A DNA stretch of 64,000 bases from Bacteroidota bacterium (GCA_023434025.1 JAEYTL010000031.1:62001-126000); one strand, 5' to 3'; shown: positions 51,875 through 60,990, counted from the stretch's first letter. The notes: generated from the letters alone by a model not told the origin. Program-made: numbers and translations.

Positions 51875-52504
51875 ATGTCCTTAAAGAAAGCTTATTTGAT
51901 CGTCTTTATCATCTTGTTAGTGGATCAGGTATCTAAACTATATATCAAAACCAATTTTGTTTTAGGAGAAGAAATCAAAGTTTTCGATTGGTTTCGCATT
52001 CATTTCATTGAAAACGAAGGCATGGCCTGGGGTACCAAAATTCCGGGAGATTACGGGAAGTTATTTTTAACATTATTCCGTATTGTGGCCGTTTTCGGAA
52101 TTGGCTATTGGTTGTGGGACAGTGTTAAGAAACAGAGTTCAAATTATTTGATTGTAGCCGTTGCCTTAATCCTGGCCGGAGCATTCGGAAATATTATTGA
52201 CAGTGTTTTTTATGGCGTGATTTTTAACGACAGCCACCATGCAGCTTCTACGCTATTCTCTGAAAACCCTTACGGAACCTGGTTTCACGGAAAAGTAGTG
52301 GATATGCTGTATTTTCCTATCTGGAAGGGAACGTTGCCGGAATGGCTTCCGGTTGTGGGCGGAAATTACTTTACCTTTTTTAATGCTATTTTTAACATTG
52401 CCGATATGGCTATTTCCACCGGTGTGGGTATCTTAATTATATTCAACAAAAAAGCATTCGGTACCCCTGCAAAAGAAACAGCAGCATCAGAAGAATTAGC
52501 ATAA
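51875..52504 (+). CDS. lspA: Lipoprotein signal peptidase (signal peptidase II)
   Basis: The 209-residue aspartic membrane protease has four hydrophobic helices. The family blocks are DQVSKLYIK, FIENEGMAWG, GNIIDSVFYG (catalytic Asp109) and FNIADMAIS (catalytic Asp177). It cleaves prolipoprotein signal peptides before the lipidated Cys at the inner membrane and would process the lipoproteins seen in this window. It is somewhat longer than E. coli LspA, with a loop between residues 115 and 160, as usual in Bacteroidota. Confidence 0.96.
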   Translation: MSLKKAYLIVFIILLVDQVSKLYIKTNFVLGEEIKVFDWFRIHFIENEGMAWGTKIPGDYGKLFLTLFRIVAVFGIGYWLWDSVKKQSSNYLIVAVALILAGAFGNIIDSVFYGVIFNDSHHAASTLFSENPYGTWFHGKVVDMLYFPIWKGTLPEWLPVVGGNYFTFFNAIFNIADMAISTGVGILIIFNKKAFGTPAKETAASEELA

Positions 52505-52521
52505 CCCTCCGGAATAAACAG

Positions 52522-52566
52522 AAAAAAAATCTTTCAAAGAATCAGAATTTCTTTGAAAGATTTTTT
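52522..52566. terminator. Bidirectional terminator between lspA and the delta-60 repeat gene
   Basis: A 17-bp perfect stem (52525-52541 with 52549-52565; core CTTTCAAAGAA) and a 7-base loop carry A- and T-runs on the two sides, serving both convergent genes. Confidence 0.88.
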
Positions 52567-52579
52567 AATAAAAAGGATG

Positions 52580-54007
52580 CTAATTAATCACTAATTTTAT
52601 GGTTTCCGTCTGGTTTTCTCCTTGACACTGCAAAACGTAAATCCCTTTTGAAAATCCCGAAATATCGAGGGTGTTTTCACCGGAAGACAGTGAAAAAGAG
52701 GTCAGTTTTCTTCCGTTGCAATCAAAAAGTAAAAGATTGGTTGCTTCAGGAGCCTTTACCGTCAGGTTTGTGGTGGCCGGATTAGGGTAGTAAATAAATT
52801 CATCTTTTTTGTTTGCATTCACCGCCAGATTCTGATCGACCAGACGGGTTAATTTGGGGGTGTTAAAAAGATTTACACCATTGTAAGAATGAAAAGTACC
52901 CAGCACCATTATTTTTCCGGAATTCAATTGGTCAGTTTTGGTCACATTGATGTTGGCATGACCGGTATAGAAACCGTATCCGAAATTATAGGAGGCGTTC
53001 TGTGTTCCGTCGCTGTTCAGAACAATAAGTCCGTTGGCAAGTGTGCCTGTGCCGTTGTAGTGAATCATATTGCCGCCAACCAGTGATGAGCCGTCATCCA
53101 GAAGGGTAATATAACGGGTTCCGCCTCCAAATCCGGTACCAATGTTAAACGTAGCGTCTTTTTCACCATTCGGCATCAGCCGGATAATCCGGTTTGTTGA
53201 ACCGCTTAAGGAAGGGGTCTGGATAAAATCGCCCACGGCAATGATTTTTCCGTCATCTTGTACGGCAACTTTATGGATGCGGTTCTGGTAGTAGCTTCCG
53301 GGAGTGAATTCAGGGTCAACACTTCCGTTTGGCAACAGGCGGGTGATGCTTTTCTGCGAGACGTTTCCGTTGAAGCTGGAAAAGCTGCCGGCAACGATTA
53401 TTTTTCCGTCCGGAAGAAGGTGCAGGTCATTGGTTTCAATGTTGGATCCATTCCCGGCATTGAACGAAGTGTCAACCGTTCCGTTTGAATTGAACCGGGC
53501 AACAGAGTTTCGGGTAGCACCGTTAATACTGTAAAAGTTCCCGCAGATAAGTATTTTTCCGTCACTTTGTATTTCGATGTCATTGATGGGATTGCTGGTT
53601 TGTACAGCCGAAAAACTGTCATCAATGTTTCCGTCGGGATGAAGGAGAACGAGTCCGCCTGCTGCATTGGGTAGTGAAGTGAGTTTAAAGGCTACAACTA
53701 TTCTGCCGTCGGTCAGGGCTTTGAGCCGGTTGACAAATTTATCGTGCAGGAACGGGTCTGCACTGAATTCCGAATCAATTCCGCCATCCGGCATTAACCG
53801 GACCAGTCGTTTGGCTTCGGTGTTATTCAGGTAATCAAATCCACCCGATACCAATAGCTTGTTGTCCGGGAGTTCAATGTAATAATCCGGGGTGACGTCA
53901 AAACCGTCGCCGATGTTGAACGTTGCATCTTTTACGTAGTTTTGAGAAAAACTACTCATCACCAGCATTGTGTTGATTAAAAAGAGAAAATAATTTTTTG
54001 AGTTCAT
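52580..54007 (-). CDS. Secreted delta-60 repeat protein with T9SS type A sorting domain
   Basis: The 475-residue protein has a signal peptide (1-22, ending SSFSQ). Delta-60 beta-propeller repeats follow (for example PDGKIIVAGSFSSFNGN and DDGKIIAVGDFIQTP), each about 55-60 residues. The C-terminal T9SS sorting domain has YYPNPATTNLTV and GFSKGIYVLQC. It should be exported through the type IX system. Function is unknown; such proteins are often surface components. Confidence 0.9.
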   Translation of the reverse strand: MNSKNYFLFLINTMLVMSSFSQNYVKDATFNIGDGFDVTPDYYIELPDNKLLVSGGFDYLNNTEAKRLVRLMPDGGIDSEFSADPFLHDKFVNRLKALTDGRIVVAFKLTSLPNAAGGLVLLHPDGNIDDSFSAVQTSNPINDIEIQSDGKILICGNFYSINGATRNSVARFNSNGTVDTSFNAGNGSNIETNDLHLLPDGKIIVAGSFSSFNGNVSQKSITRLLPNGSVDPEFTPGSYYQNRIHKVAVQDDGKIIAVGDFIQTPSLSGSTNRIIRLMPNGEKDATFNIGTGFGGGTRYITLLDDGSSLVGGNMIHYNGTGTLANGLIVLNSDGTQNASYNFGYGFYTGHANINVTKTDQLNSGKIMVLGTFHSYNGVNLFNTPKLTRLVDQNLAVNANKKDEFIYYPNPATTNLTVKAPEATNLLLFDCNGRKLTSFSLSSGENTLDISGFSKGIYVLQCQGENQTETIKLVIN

Positions 54008-54079
54008 CGTTTATTTTTTTAGGATTTAGGATGAACAAATTTTAAAAACAGATGGTTTGCCGGCAATACGGCATCTGCC

Positions 54080-54655
54080 TTATTTTGTCAGGCGGAAGTC
54101 AAAAACTGTTTCAGGCGTAACACAAAAATCAAGCTTGATATCGTTTGGAGCAACGTCTTCTATTTTTTCTTCCGGTTCAAAAAAAGATAATCCGATTTTT
54201 AAGGTTTCGGGTTTGCATTCGGCCAAAAAACGGTCGTAAAACCCTTTTCCGTAGCCAACCCGGTGACCGTGTGTGTCAAAAGCCAGTAACGGAACAAAAA
54301 CCACTTCGATGTTAGCGACCGGAACTTCCAGGCCATTCACCGGCTCCGGAATATTGTACTCGTTTTTTCTGATCCGGGTATTATCCGTCAACAGAAAATG
54401 AGTCATTTCTCCGGTGGTAAAATCACTTTTCGAAATCACGGTTTCTTTATCTTTTCCGGCCAAGATCTGCAGGATAAATTCAGTGTCAATTTCTTTTTGC
54501 TCTGCAATGGTTAAAAAAAGGTGGTAGTAGGTCTTTTCCCAAATGGCCAGCCGAAGCAGTTGATTGGCAATGGCCATGCTTTTTTCTTCAATCACTTGTG
54601 GCGAAAGGGCGGATCGGAGTGTTTTGTAACGCAACCGGAGTTCTTTTTTAAACAT
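54080..54655 (-). CDS. 5-formyltetrahydrofolate cyclo-ligase
   Basis: The 191-residue protein begins with basic residues (FKKELRLRYKTLRSALSP) and has the C-terminal family signature VPLLAFDTHGHRVGYGKGFYDRFLAE. It converts 5-formyl-THF to 5,10-methenyl-THF with ATP, salvaging a folate that inhibits one-carbon enzymes. The length is normal. It lies 72 bases upstream of the delta-60 gene on the same strand, with no functional link evident. Confidence 0.94.
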   Translation of the reverse strand: MFKKELRLRYKTLRSALSPQVIEEKSMAIANQLLRLAIWEKTYYHLFLTIAEQKEIDTEFILQILAGKDKETVISKSDFTTGEMTHFLLTDNTRIRKNEYNIPEPVNGLEVPVANIEVVFVPLLAFDTHGHRVGYGKGFYDRFLAECKPETLKIGLSFFEPEEKIEDVAPNDIKLDFCVTPETVFDFRLTK

Positions 54656-54750
54656 ATGCCGAAGCTTTTAATTCGGTTATAAAAATAGTTAAAATACCCG
54701 TGTGCATTATCATTAAAAACGTAACATATTGTTTTACAGTTAATTGTTTT

Positions 54751-54900
54751 TTAGCCACAGATGCACAGATACAAAATCAAAAAATAATTTAAAAAATCAA
54801 GTACAGATTACACGGATATTGAAAACTTTGCATTCGATTAAAACTGTGAAATATAATTTTCCGGATAAAAATATAAAAAAATCTGTGCATCTGTGGCTAA
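54751..54900. repeat. 150-bp element bounded by perfect 20-bp inverted repeats
   Basis: The ends TTAGCCACAGATGCACAG.. (54751-54770) and ..CTGTGCATCTGTGGCTAA (54881-54900) are exact reverse complements. The AT-rich interior includes ACAGATTACACGGAT, the same vocabulary as repeats at 3999 and 42278. No open frame is present. It looks like a MITE- or REP-like dispersed element, or a very long hairpin, upstream of uvrC and downstream of a decayed gene. Confidence 0.7.
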
Positions 54901-54911
54901 CTAATAATGCA

Positions 54912-55214
54912 CTACGGGTTTAAATGTTCGGGCTCTACATGACGCATGACCACAATTTTATACGATTTGTTGTCCTGTAAATAAGATTGGCATACGAGTT
55001 TAAAGCGATTGGCTATTGCTGGCGGGTTTACTATGAACGTTTGCAAAGTGTGACTTTTTTGAGAAACGGAGCATGATCATAAAAACACTTTTCCGTCTAA
55101 TTTGGAGGCCGGAAAGCCTAAGGAAATGTCTTTTGAAAAATTGACGTTTTCCGAAAGAGCATTTTTAATTCGGGTCATTTTTTCCTGAGGAGTATATTTT
55201 TTCCAATACATCAT
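54912..55214 (-). pseudogene. Remnant of a PLP-dependent decarboxylase gene (internal deletion and frameshift)
   Basis: On the minus strand from 55211-55214, MYWKKYTPQEKMTRIKNAL, then ENVNFSKDISLGFPASKLDG and KVF resembles the N-terminus of Bacteroidota histidine/glutamate-decarboxylase-like PLP enzymes. It then hits a stop. One deleted T restores YDHAPFLKK, as in the family. In another frame the text continues PPAIANRFKLVCQSYL... NKSYKIVVMRHVEPEHL, which resembles the C-terminus of the same family. About 300 internal residues, including the PLP lysine, are missing. The family call is from memory and tentative. Confidence 0.5.
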
Positions 55215-55285
55215 AATCAAAATGTTTTGGCAAAACTACACGGTTTAACAGAAAGGAAATATGATAAATGTTAGTTCCTTTTCTG

Positions 55286-55316
55286 TTGCATGCTGCTTTT
55301 TTTACTGATATATTTG
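55286..55316 (+). promoter_or_regulatory. Promoter of uvrC (TTG-N20-TATATTTG), near-leaderless
   Basis: TTG at 55286-55288, exactly 20 bases, then TATATTTG at 55309-55316: a full-consensus Bacteroidota promoter. Only 4 bases separate it from the ATG at 55321, so the transcript should start at or next to the start codon. Confidence 0.75.
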
Positions 55317-55320
55317 TACA

Positions 55321-57120
55321 ATGCAGACCAATTTGTTAGAACTCCAGCTTCAAACCCTTCCGGACAGTCCGGGAGTTTATCAGTATTTTGATAAGGACGG
55401 AAAAATTCTGTATGTGGGGAAGGCCAAGAATTTGAAAAAACGGGTTTCTTCTTATTTTACAAAGTCGCACGATAACTACAAAACGGCTGTGCTGGTTAAG
55501 AAAATTGCAGAGATCAGGCATATTGTGGTGACTTCTGAGCAGGATGCTCTTTTGCTTGAAAATAACCTGATAAAAAAACTGCAGCCCCGGTATAATATCA
55601 ATCTGAAAGACGACAAGACCTATCCGTGGATCTGCATTAAAAAAGAACCGTTCTCACGCATTTTTCCCACCCGTAAGATGATTAAGGACGGCTCGGAATA
55701 TTTTGGTCCCTATACCAATTTTAAAACGGTAAATACCTTGTTGGATTTAATCAAAGAATTATATCCGTTGCGGACATGTCATTACGATTTAAGCGAAAAT
55801 AATATCCGGAATCACAAATACAAAGTTTGCTTAGAATACCATATCGGCAACTGCAAAGGCCCGTGTGAGGGATTGGAAACCTTAGAAGACTATCAGAATC
55901 AGGTGGATGCCATCCGCGAAATTTTAAAAGGAAACTTCAAAGACAGTTTAAAGGCATTTAAACAAAAAATGAATGCATTTGCCCGGGAGATGGCGTTTGA
56001 AGAAGCTCAAAAGATCAAAGAAAAAATAGACATTTTAGAGAACTATCAGGCTAAATCTACCATTCTCAATCCTAAAATTTCAAACATCGATGTGTTTTCC
56101 ATTGTGTCGGATGAAACCATGGCGTATGTCAATTTTCTTCAAATTGCTCACGGAGCCATTATCCGTTCACATACGTTAGAAATGAAAAAGAAACTGGATG
56201 AAACGGACGAAGAGTTGCTGGAATTGGCCGTGGTAGAACTTCGGGAGCGTTTTCACCTTACTTCCAAAGAGCTTATCCTCCCGTTTGAACTTGATTTCGG
56301 CGATAAAATTAAAGTCACCGTTCCACAGTTAGGCGACAAAAAACAAATTCTCGAACTCTCGCAACGCAACGCCAAATACCATCGGCTGGAACAGTTAAAA
56401 CAAATTCAAATCGTAGATCCGGAACGGCATACCAACCGGATTATGGCTCAAATGCAAAAAGATTTACGTCTTTCGGTTGAACCCCGGCACATTGAATGTT
56501 TTGATAATTCGAACATTCAGGGAACAAATCCCGTAGCCGCCTGTGTGGTGTTTAAAGACGGAAAACCCAGCAAAAAAGATTACCGCCATTTCAACATCAA
56601 AACCGTAGAAGGACCTAATGACTTTGCTTCGATGGAAGAAGTGGTGTACCGCCGCTATAAACGACTTTTAGACGAACAGCAACCGCTGCCGCAACTGATC
56701 ATTATCGATGGCGGAAAAGGACAGTTGTCCTCTGCCCTGAAAAGCCTGGATGATTTGGGTTTACGCGGAAAAATTGCCATTATAGGTATTGCCAAACGGC
56801 TTGAAGAGCTGTTTTATCCGGGTGATTCAGTGCCACTGTACCTGGATAAAAAATCGGAAACGCTCAAAATCATTCAGCAATTGCGAAATGAAGCTCACCG
56901 GTTTGGCATCACACACCACCGGGACAAGCGGAGTAAATCAGCTTTGCAGACTTCGCTCGAAACCATTCCCGGCATTGGCGAAAAAACGATGATTACGTTA
57001 TTAAAGCATTTTAAAAGTGTTAAAAGATTGGCTTTGGCTACCGAAAGTGAAATTTCTGAAGTGATTGGTGCATCAAAAGCAAAAAAAATTCACGAATTTT
57101 ACCAAAACATATCAAACTAA
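55321..57120 (+). CDS. uvrC: UvrABC excinuclease subunit C
   Basis: The 599-residue nuclease has an N-terminal GIY-YIG domain (PGVYQYFDKDGKILYVGKAK) that makes the 3' incision, a Cys-rich stretch (CHYDL...CLEYHIGNCKGPC), and a UVR domain for UvrB binding (about 205-240). The RNase H-like 5' nuclease domain contains IECFDNSNIQGT and IIDGGKGQ, and tandem HhH motifs end the protein (ETIPGIGEKT, EVIGASKAKKI). It acts in nucleotide excision repair. The length is normal and the start is fixed by the promoter. Confidence 0.97.
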   Translation: MQTNLLELQLQTLPDSPGVYQYFDKDGKILYVGKAKNLKKRVSSYFTKSHDNYKTAVLVKKIAEIRHIVVTSEQDALLLENNLIKKLQPRYNINLKDDKTYPWICIKKEPFSRIFPTRKMIKDGSEYFGPYTNFKTVNTLLDLIKELYPLRTCHYDLSENNIRNHKYKVCLEYHIGNCKGPCEGLETLEDYQNQVDAIREILKGNFKDSLKAFKQKMNAFAREMAFEEAQKIKEKIDILENYQAKSTILNPKISNIDVFSIVSDETMAYVNFLQIAHGAIIRSHTLEMKKKLDETDEELLELAVVELRERFHLTSKELILPFELDFGDKIKVTVPQLGDKKQILELSQRNAKYHRLEQLKQIQIVDPERHTNRIMAQMQKDLRLSVEPRHIECFDNSNIQGTNPVAACVVFKDGKPSKKDYRHFNIKTVEGPNDFASMEEVVYRRYKRLLDEQQPLPQLIIIDGGKGQLSSALKSLDDLGLRGKIAIIGIAKRLEELFYPGDSVPLYLDKKSETLKIIQQLRNEAHRFGITHHRDKRSKSALQTSLETIPGIGEKTMITLLKHFKSVKRLALATESEISEVIGASKAKKIHEFYQNISN

Positions 57121-57127
57121 TACAATT

Positions 57128-59437
57128 TTGAAGCGAATCGTTTCCACTTTTTTGGTTTCCGTTTTCCTGTTTTCGCCGCTATCGCTCCACTACGTTGCGA
57201 GGATAACGCCAAAAAGAGGGCTTGGAAGGATTTGTCTTTTGTTGTTGTTAATCCTGACTTTTTATACCGCCAAAGCCCAGGATTCCGTTCCAAAAAAACC
57301 AAAAATCGGGTTGGTGTTGAGCGGTGGTGGAGCAAAAGGATTGGCTCATATCGGAGTGCTCAAAGTGATAGAAGAAGCCGGTGTAAAAATCGATTATATC
57401 GGCGGAACCAGTATGGGAGCCATCGTTGGCGGATTATATGCTTCGGGCTATACGGCTGCCCAGCTGGACAGTATTTTTAACCATACGGATTATGATGCGG
57501 TGATTCAGGATTTTATTCCCCGCTCTTCCAAAAATTTTTACGAAAAAGCCAATGATGAGCGGTATGCCGTGACCTTGCCGTTTGATAAGTTTAAAATCGG
57601 TATTCCGACGGCCTTGTCCAAAGGACTGTATAATTATAATATGATTACCCGTTTAACCGCTCCAGTCAGACACGAACGGGACTTTAAAAAGCTGCCGATC
57701 CCCTTTTTGTGTATTGCCACCAATATTGAAACCGGACAGGAAGTAGTGCTGGATCAAGGGTTTCTGGCTCAGTCTATTCTGGCCAGCGGGGCTTTCCCTT
57801 CGTTGTATTCGCCCGTTATCATAGATGGGAAATACCTCATAGATGGCGGAGTTGTTAATAATTATCCGCTTGATGAAGTGAAAAAAATGGGAGCCGATAT
57901 CATCATAGGTGTTGATGTGCAGGATGATTTAAAAGATCGTGAATCCCTGAAGGATGCTACCCGTATTCTGGTTCAGATTTCGAATTTGCAGATGATTCAG
58001 AAAATGCAGCAAAAGAGGGAAATGACCGATGTTTATATCCGGCCCAATGTGGAAGAGTTTTCGGTAATTTCGTTTGACAAAGGCACTAAAATTATAGAAA
58101 GCGGCAGAGAAGCTGCTCTGCGTGTTGTTGAACAACTGCATCAGCTGAGTACTTCCTATCAAAAACAAAAAACAATTGTTCCATTGACTGAAAGAGACAG
58201 TTTGTTTGTTTCGGCCATTACCCATACGCCACTCGATAATTATACCCGGGCTTATATCGTGGGCAAACTGCGGTTTAAGGCCGGGAAAAAAATCAGTTTC
58301 TCCCAGTTAAAACAGGGCATTGAAAACCTTAGTGCCACACAAAATTTCGGATTTATTAATTATACTATTGAAAAAGACATAGAAGGTGGAGGTGACCGTA
58401 TCCACCTAAACTTAACGGAAAACCCGTATAAGGCTTTTTTGAAGCTGGGTTTGCATTACGACGGGTTGTTCAAAAGCGGTATTTTGGTCAATTTTACCCA
58501 AAAGAAAATGTTGTTCAAAAACGATATCCTTTCTGCTGATGTGGTGTTGGGTGACAACTTCAGGTATTATTTAGACTATTATGTGGATAACGGATTCTAT
58601 TGGAGTTTTGGCATCAAGTCCCGTTTTACCGGTTTTAACCGGAATGTAACCACCGATTTCAGCCAGGGCGTCTTGTTTACCTCACCGGATGTGAATTCCA
58701 TTAATGTAAATTTTTCTGACTTTACAAACCAGATTTACATGCAGACTGTTTTTATTCAGAAGTTTGTGGTAGCCGGCGGGTTAGAATACAAACACCTTAA
58801 ACTAAAATCAGAAACCTTAAATACCGGAAATCCGATCATTGAAAACAGTGACTATCTGAGTGCTTTCGGGTATTTAAAATATGACACGTTTGACAACAAA
58901 TACTTTCCAAAGAGCGGATGGTTTTTTAACGGAGATGTACAGGCATTTCTGTTTTCTTCCAATTATACCAATACGTTCAATAATTTTTCCATTCTTAAGG
59001 CCGAAGCCGGGATGGCACAAAAATTATTTAACAGAACCACTCTTTTACTTCAAACGGATGGCGGGGTTAGTGTTGGCGAACAAACTGTTCCGTTTTTTAA
59101 TTTTGTTTTCGGCGGGTATGGTTTTTATCCGGTAAACAACTTCAAACCTTTTTACGGCTATGACTTTTTGAGTTTTGCCGGAAACAGTTATGTCAAGGCC
59201 ATGTTTCAACTGGATTATGAAATTTTTAAAAAGAATCACCTTAATTTTTCGGCCAATTTTGCCAATGCGGGAGATAAAATTTTTGAAACCGACGAATGGC
59301 TGACCAAACCAACTTATACCGGTTATGGCTTTGGCTATGGTCTGGAAACCATTTTTGGTCCGGTAGAGATTAAGCACAGCTGGTCACCGGAAACCAAAGA
59401 CCACCACACATGGTTCAGTGTAGGTTTTTGGTTTTAA
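57128..59437 (+). CDS. PlpD-like patatin phospholipase fused to an outer-membrane beta-barrel
   Basis: The protein has about 769 residues if it starts at the TTG at 57128, just after uvrC; no ATG precedes the conserved domain. The N-terminus carries two hydrophobic stretches (about 4-20 and 35-47) separated by a basic segment, which is odd. The patatin domain follows (about 55-260): GGGAKG oxyanion motif, GTSMG nucleophile Ser and DGGVVNNYP catalytic Asp. A POTRA-like linker (SQLKQGIENLSATQNFGFINYT) and an Omp85-type barrel complete it. This is the type Vd autotransporter layout of a surface phospholipase A. The start remains uncertain. Confidence 0.85.
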   Translation: MKRIVSTFLVSVFLFSPLSLHYVARITPKRGLGRICLLLLLILTFYTAKAQDSVPKKPKIGLVLSGGGAKGLAHIGVLKVIEEAGVKIDYIGGTSMGAIVGGLYASGYTAAQLDSIFNHTDYDAVIQDFIPRSSKNFYEKANDERYAVTLPFDKFKIGIPTALSKGLYNYNMITRLTAPVRHERDFKKLPIPFLCIATNIETGQEVVLDQGFLAQSILASGAFPSLYSPVIIDGKYLIDGGVVNNYPLDEVKKMGADIIIGVDVQDDLKDRESLKDATRILVQISNLQMIQKMQQKREMTDVYIRPNVEEFSVISFDKGTKIIESGREAALRVVEQLHQLSTSYQKQKTIVPLTERDSLFVSAITHTPLDNYTRAYIVGKLRFKAGKKISFSQLKQGIENLSATQNFGFINYTIEKDIEGGGDRIHLNLTENPYKAFLKLGLHYDGLFKSGILVNFTQKKMLFKNDILSADVVLGDNFRYYLDYYVDNGFYWSFGIKSRFTGFNRNVTTDFSQGVLFTSPDVNSINVNFSDFTNQIYMQTVFIQKFVVAGGLEYKHLKLKSETLNTGNPIIENSDYLSAFGYLKYDTFDNKYFPKSGWFFNGDVQAFLFSSNYTNTFNNFSILKAEAGMAQKLFNRTTLLLQTDGGVSVGEQTVPFFNFVFGGYGFYPVNNFKPFYGYDFLSFAGNSYVKAMFQLDYEIFKKNHLNFSANFANAGDKIFETDEWLTKPTYTGYGFGYGLETIFGPVEIKHSWSPETKDHHTWFSVGFWF

Positions 59438-59495
59438 TTGTGTTGTATTCAAATTTTTACGATATTTGTGTTATATTTTAGTAAAATCATAAAAA

Positions 59496-59576
59496 ATGGT
59501 TGTGATTCTTGGTTTTTTAGTGGCTTTTAGTCTTGGCATTATTGTGGGCGTTAACATCAGGAAAAACCAGAACTAA
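59496..59576 (+). CDS. Candidate 26-residue single-membrane-span micro-protein
   Basis: The frame encodes MVVILGFLVAFSLGIIVGVN followed by IRKNQN: a single hydrophobic helix and a positively charged end. A promoter-like TTG (59438-59440), 20-base spacer and GATATTTG (59461-59468, one mismatch) stand upstream. The rest of the 302-base gap between the patatin gene and hmgA shows no other gene apart from repeat-like words near 59683-59722. Its small size makes chance possible. Confidence 0.35.
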   Translation: MVVILGFLVAFSLGIIVGVNIRKNQN

Positions 59577-59739
59577 CCTCAGATAATTTTCAGAATGAAT
59601 GCTTTTTGGCCCGGATTATTAGACTACCTTCAGTTCCTTATCAAACGGAATCCGGAATGATTTGATGTGGTAGTTGACCGATGAGTCAATTAGCCGATGT
59701 ATCCACAGGACTTCAATTGTTTAATTAAAATTCAAAAAG

Positions 59740-60894
59740 ATGCCATTTTATCATCAATTAGGAGCAATTCCTCCCAAAAGGCACACCCAGTTTCGCAAAC
59801 CCGATGGGGAGTTGTATTATGAACAGCTTTTCGGGACGGTAGGTTTTGACGGGATGTATTCCAACATATACCATGTTCACCGGCCAACACAGGTGAAAGA
59901 AATCCGCGGGCAATATTCAGTGGCTCCGGCCATTGCCAAAGCCAATAATATGCAATCGTACAAGCTGCATGGTTTTGATGTTACGCCCGAAAAGGATTAC
60001 CTGGACAGCCGTAAAATTGTGCTGACCAATGCGGATTGTCACATTACACTGGCAGCACCTCAAAACAGGACACAGGATTATTTTTATAAAAATACCGATT
60101 CAGACGAACTGATTTTTATCCACAAAGGAAGCGGTAAGCTACGTACTTTTTTAGGGAACCTCGATTTTAAATACGGGGATTATTTATTGATTCCACGCGG
60201 AATTATCTATAAAATCGATTTTGATACCGAAGACAACCGTCTGTTTATCGTAGAATCGAGAAGACCCATATACACACCCAAGAGGTACCGGAACTGGTTC
60301 GGACAGTTGTTGGAGCATTCGCCTTATTGCGAACGGGACTTACGCCGTCCCGCCGAACTGGAAACGTATGATGAAGTGGGCGATTTTATGATTAAAGTAA
60401 AGAAGAAGGACGAGATTTTTGAAATGATTTATGCCTCGCATCCGTTTGATGTGGTGGGTTATGACGGTTTTAATTATCCGTATGCTTTTTCCATTCACGA
60501 TTTTGAACCGATAACCGGTAGAATTCACCAGCCGCCACCGGTTCACCAGACATTTGAGACCGATGCGTTTGTGGTTTGTTCGTTTGTACCGCGGCTGTAT
60601 GATTATCACCCGCTTTCGATACCGGCACCGTATAATCACAGCAACATTGACAGCGATGAAGTATTGTATTATGTAGATGGGGACTTTATGAGCCGGAACG
60701 ATGTGAAACCCGGGAATATATCCCTGCATCCGGCAGGAATTCCGCACGGACCACATCCGGGAGCTTATGAACGCAGCATCGGAAAAACGGGAACCAAAGA
60801 GCTGGCCGTAATGGTTGATACCTTTAAACCGTTGATGGTTACAGACGAAGCAATGAAAGTGGCGGATGAAAAGTACTTTCAGTCGTGGCTTTGA
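59740..60894 (+). CDS. hmgA: Homogentisate 1,2-dioxygenase
   Basis: The 384-residue non-haem iron dioxygenase has a start MPFYHQLGAIPPKRHTQF typical of the short bacterial branch, a cupin-like core (DELIFIHKGSGKL) and a C-terminal iron-site region DEVLYYVDGDFMSRN and HPAGIPHGPHPGAYE, which supplies His/Glu ligands. It opens the ring of homogentisate to maleylacetoacetate in tyrosine degradation. The preceding pathway enzyme HPPD is encoded downstream at 61496; the later enzymes (isomerase, FAH) are not in the window. Confidence 0.93.
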   Translation: MPFYHQLGAIPPKRHTQFRKPDGELYYEQLFGTVGFDGMYSNIYHVHRPTQVKEIRGQYSVAPAIAKANNMQSYKLHGFDVTPEKDYLDSRKIVLTNADCHITLAAPQNRTQDYFYKNTDSDELIFIHKGSGKLRTFLGNLDFKYGDYLLIPRGIIYKIDFDTEDNRLFIVESRRPIYTPKRYRNWFGQLLEHSPYCERDLRRPAELETYDEVGDFMIKVKKKDEIFEMIYASHPFDVVGYDGFNYPYAFSIHDFEPITGRIHQPPPVHQTFETDAFVVCSFVPRLYDYHPLSIPAPYNHSNIDSDEVLYYVDGDFMSRNDVKPGNISLHPAGIPHGPHPGAYERSIGKTGTKELAVMVDTFKPLMVTDEAMKVADEKYFQSWL

Positions 60895-60990
60895 TAATGT
60901 GGCAATTAGTCAATGAGGGATAGTAGTAATGAAGATATTAGAAATTATATTTAAAAAAAGACATTAATAATTTAAAAACATTTGTAAACA

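Noticed and set aside
59595..59660. 21-codon frame beginning MNAFWPGLL between the patatin gene and hmgA
   Set aside because: Too short, no promoter and no recognisable feature; only the preceding 26-codon frame was kept as a low-confidence candidate.
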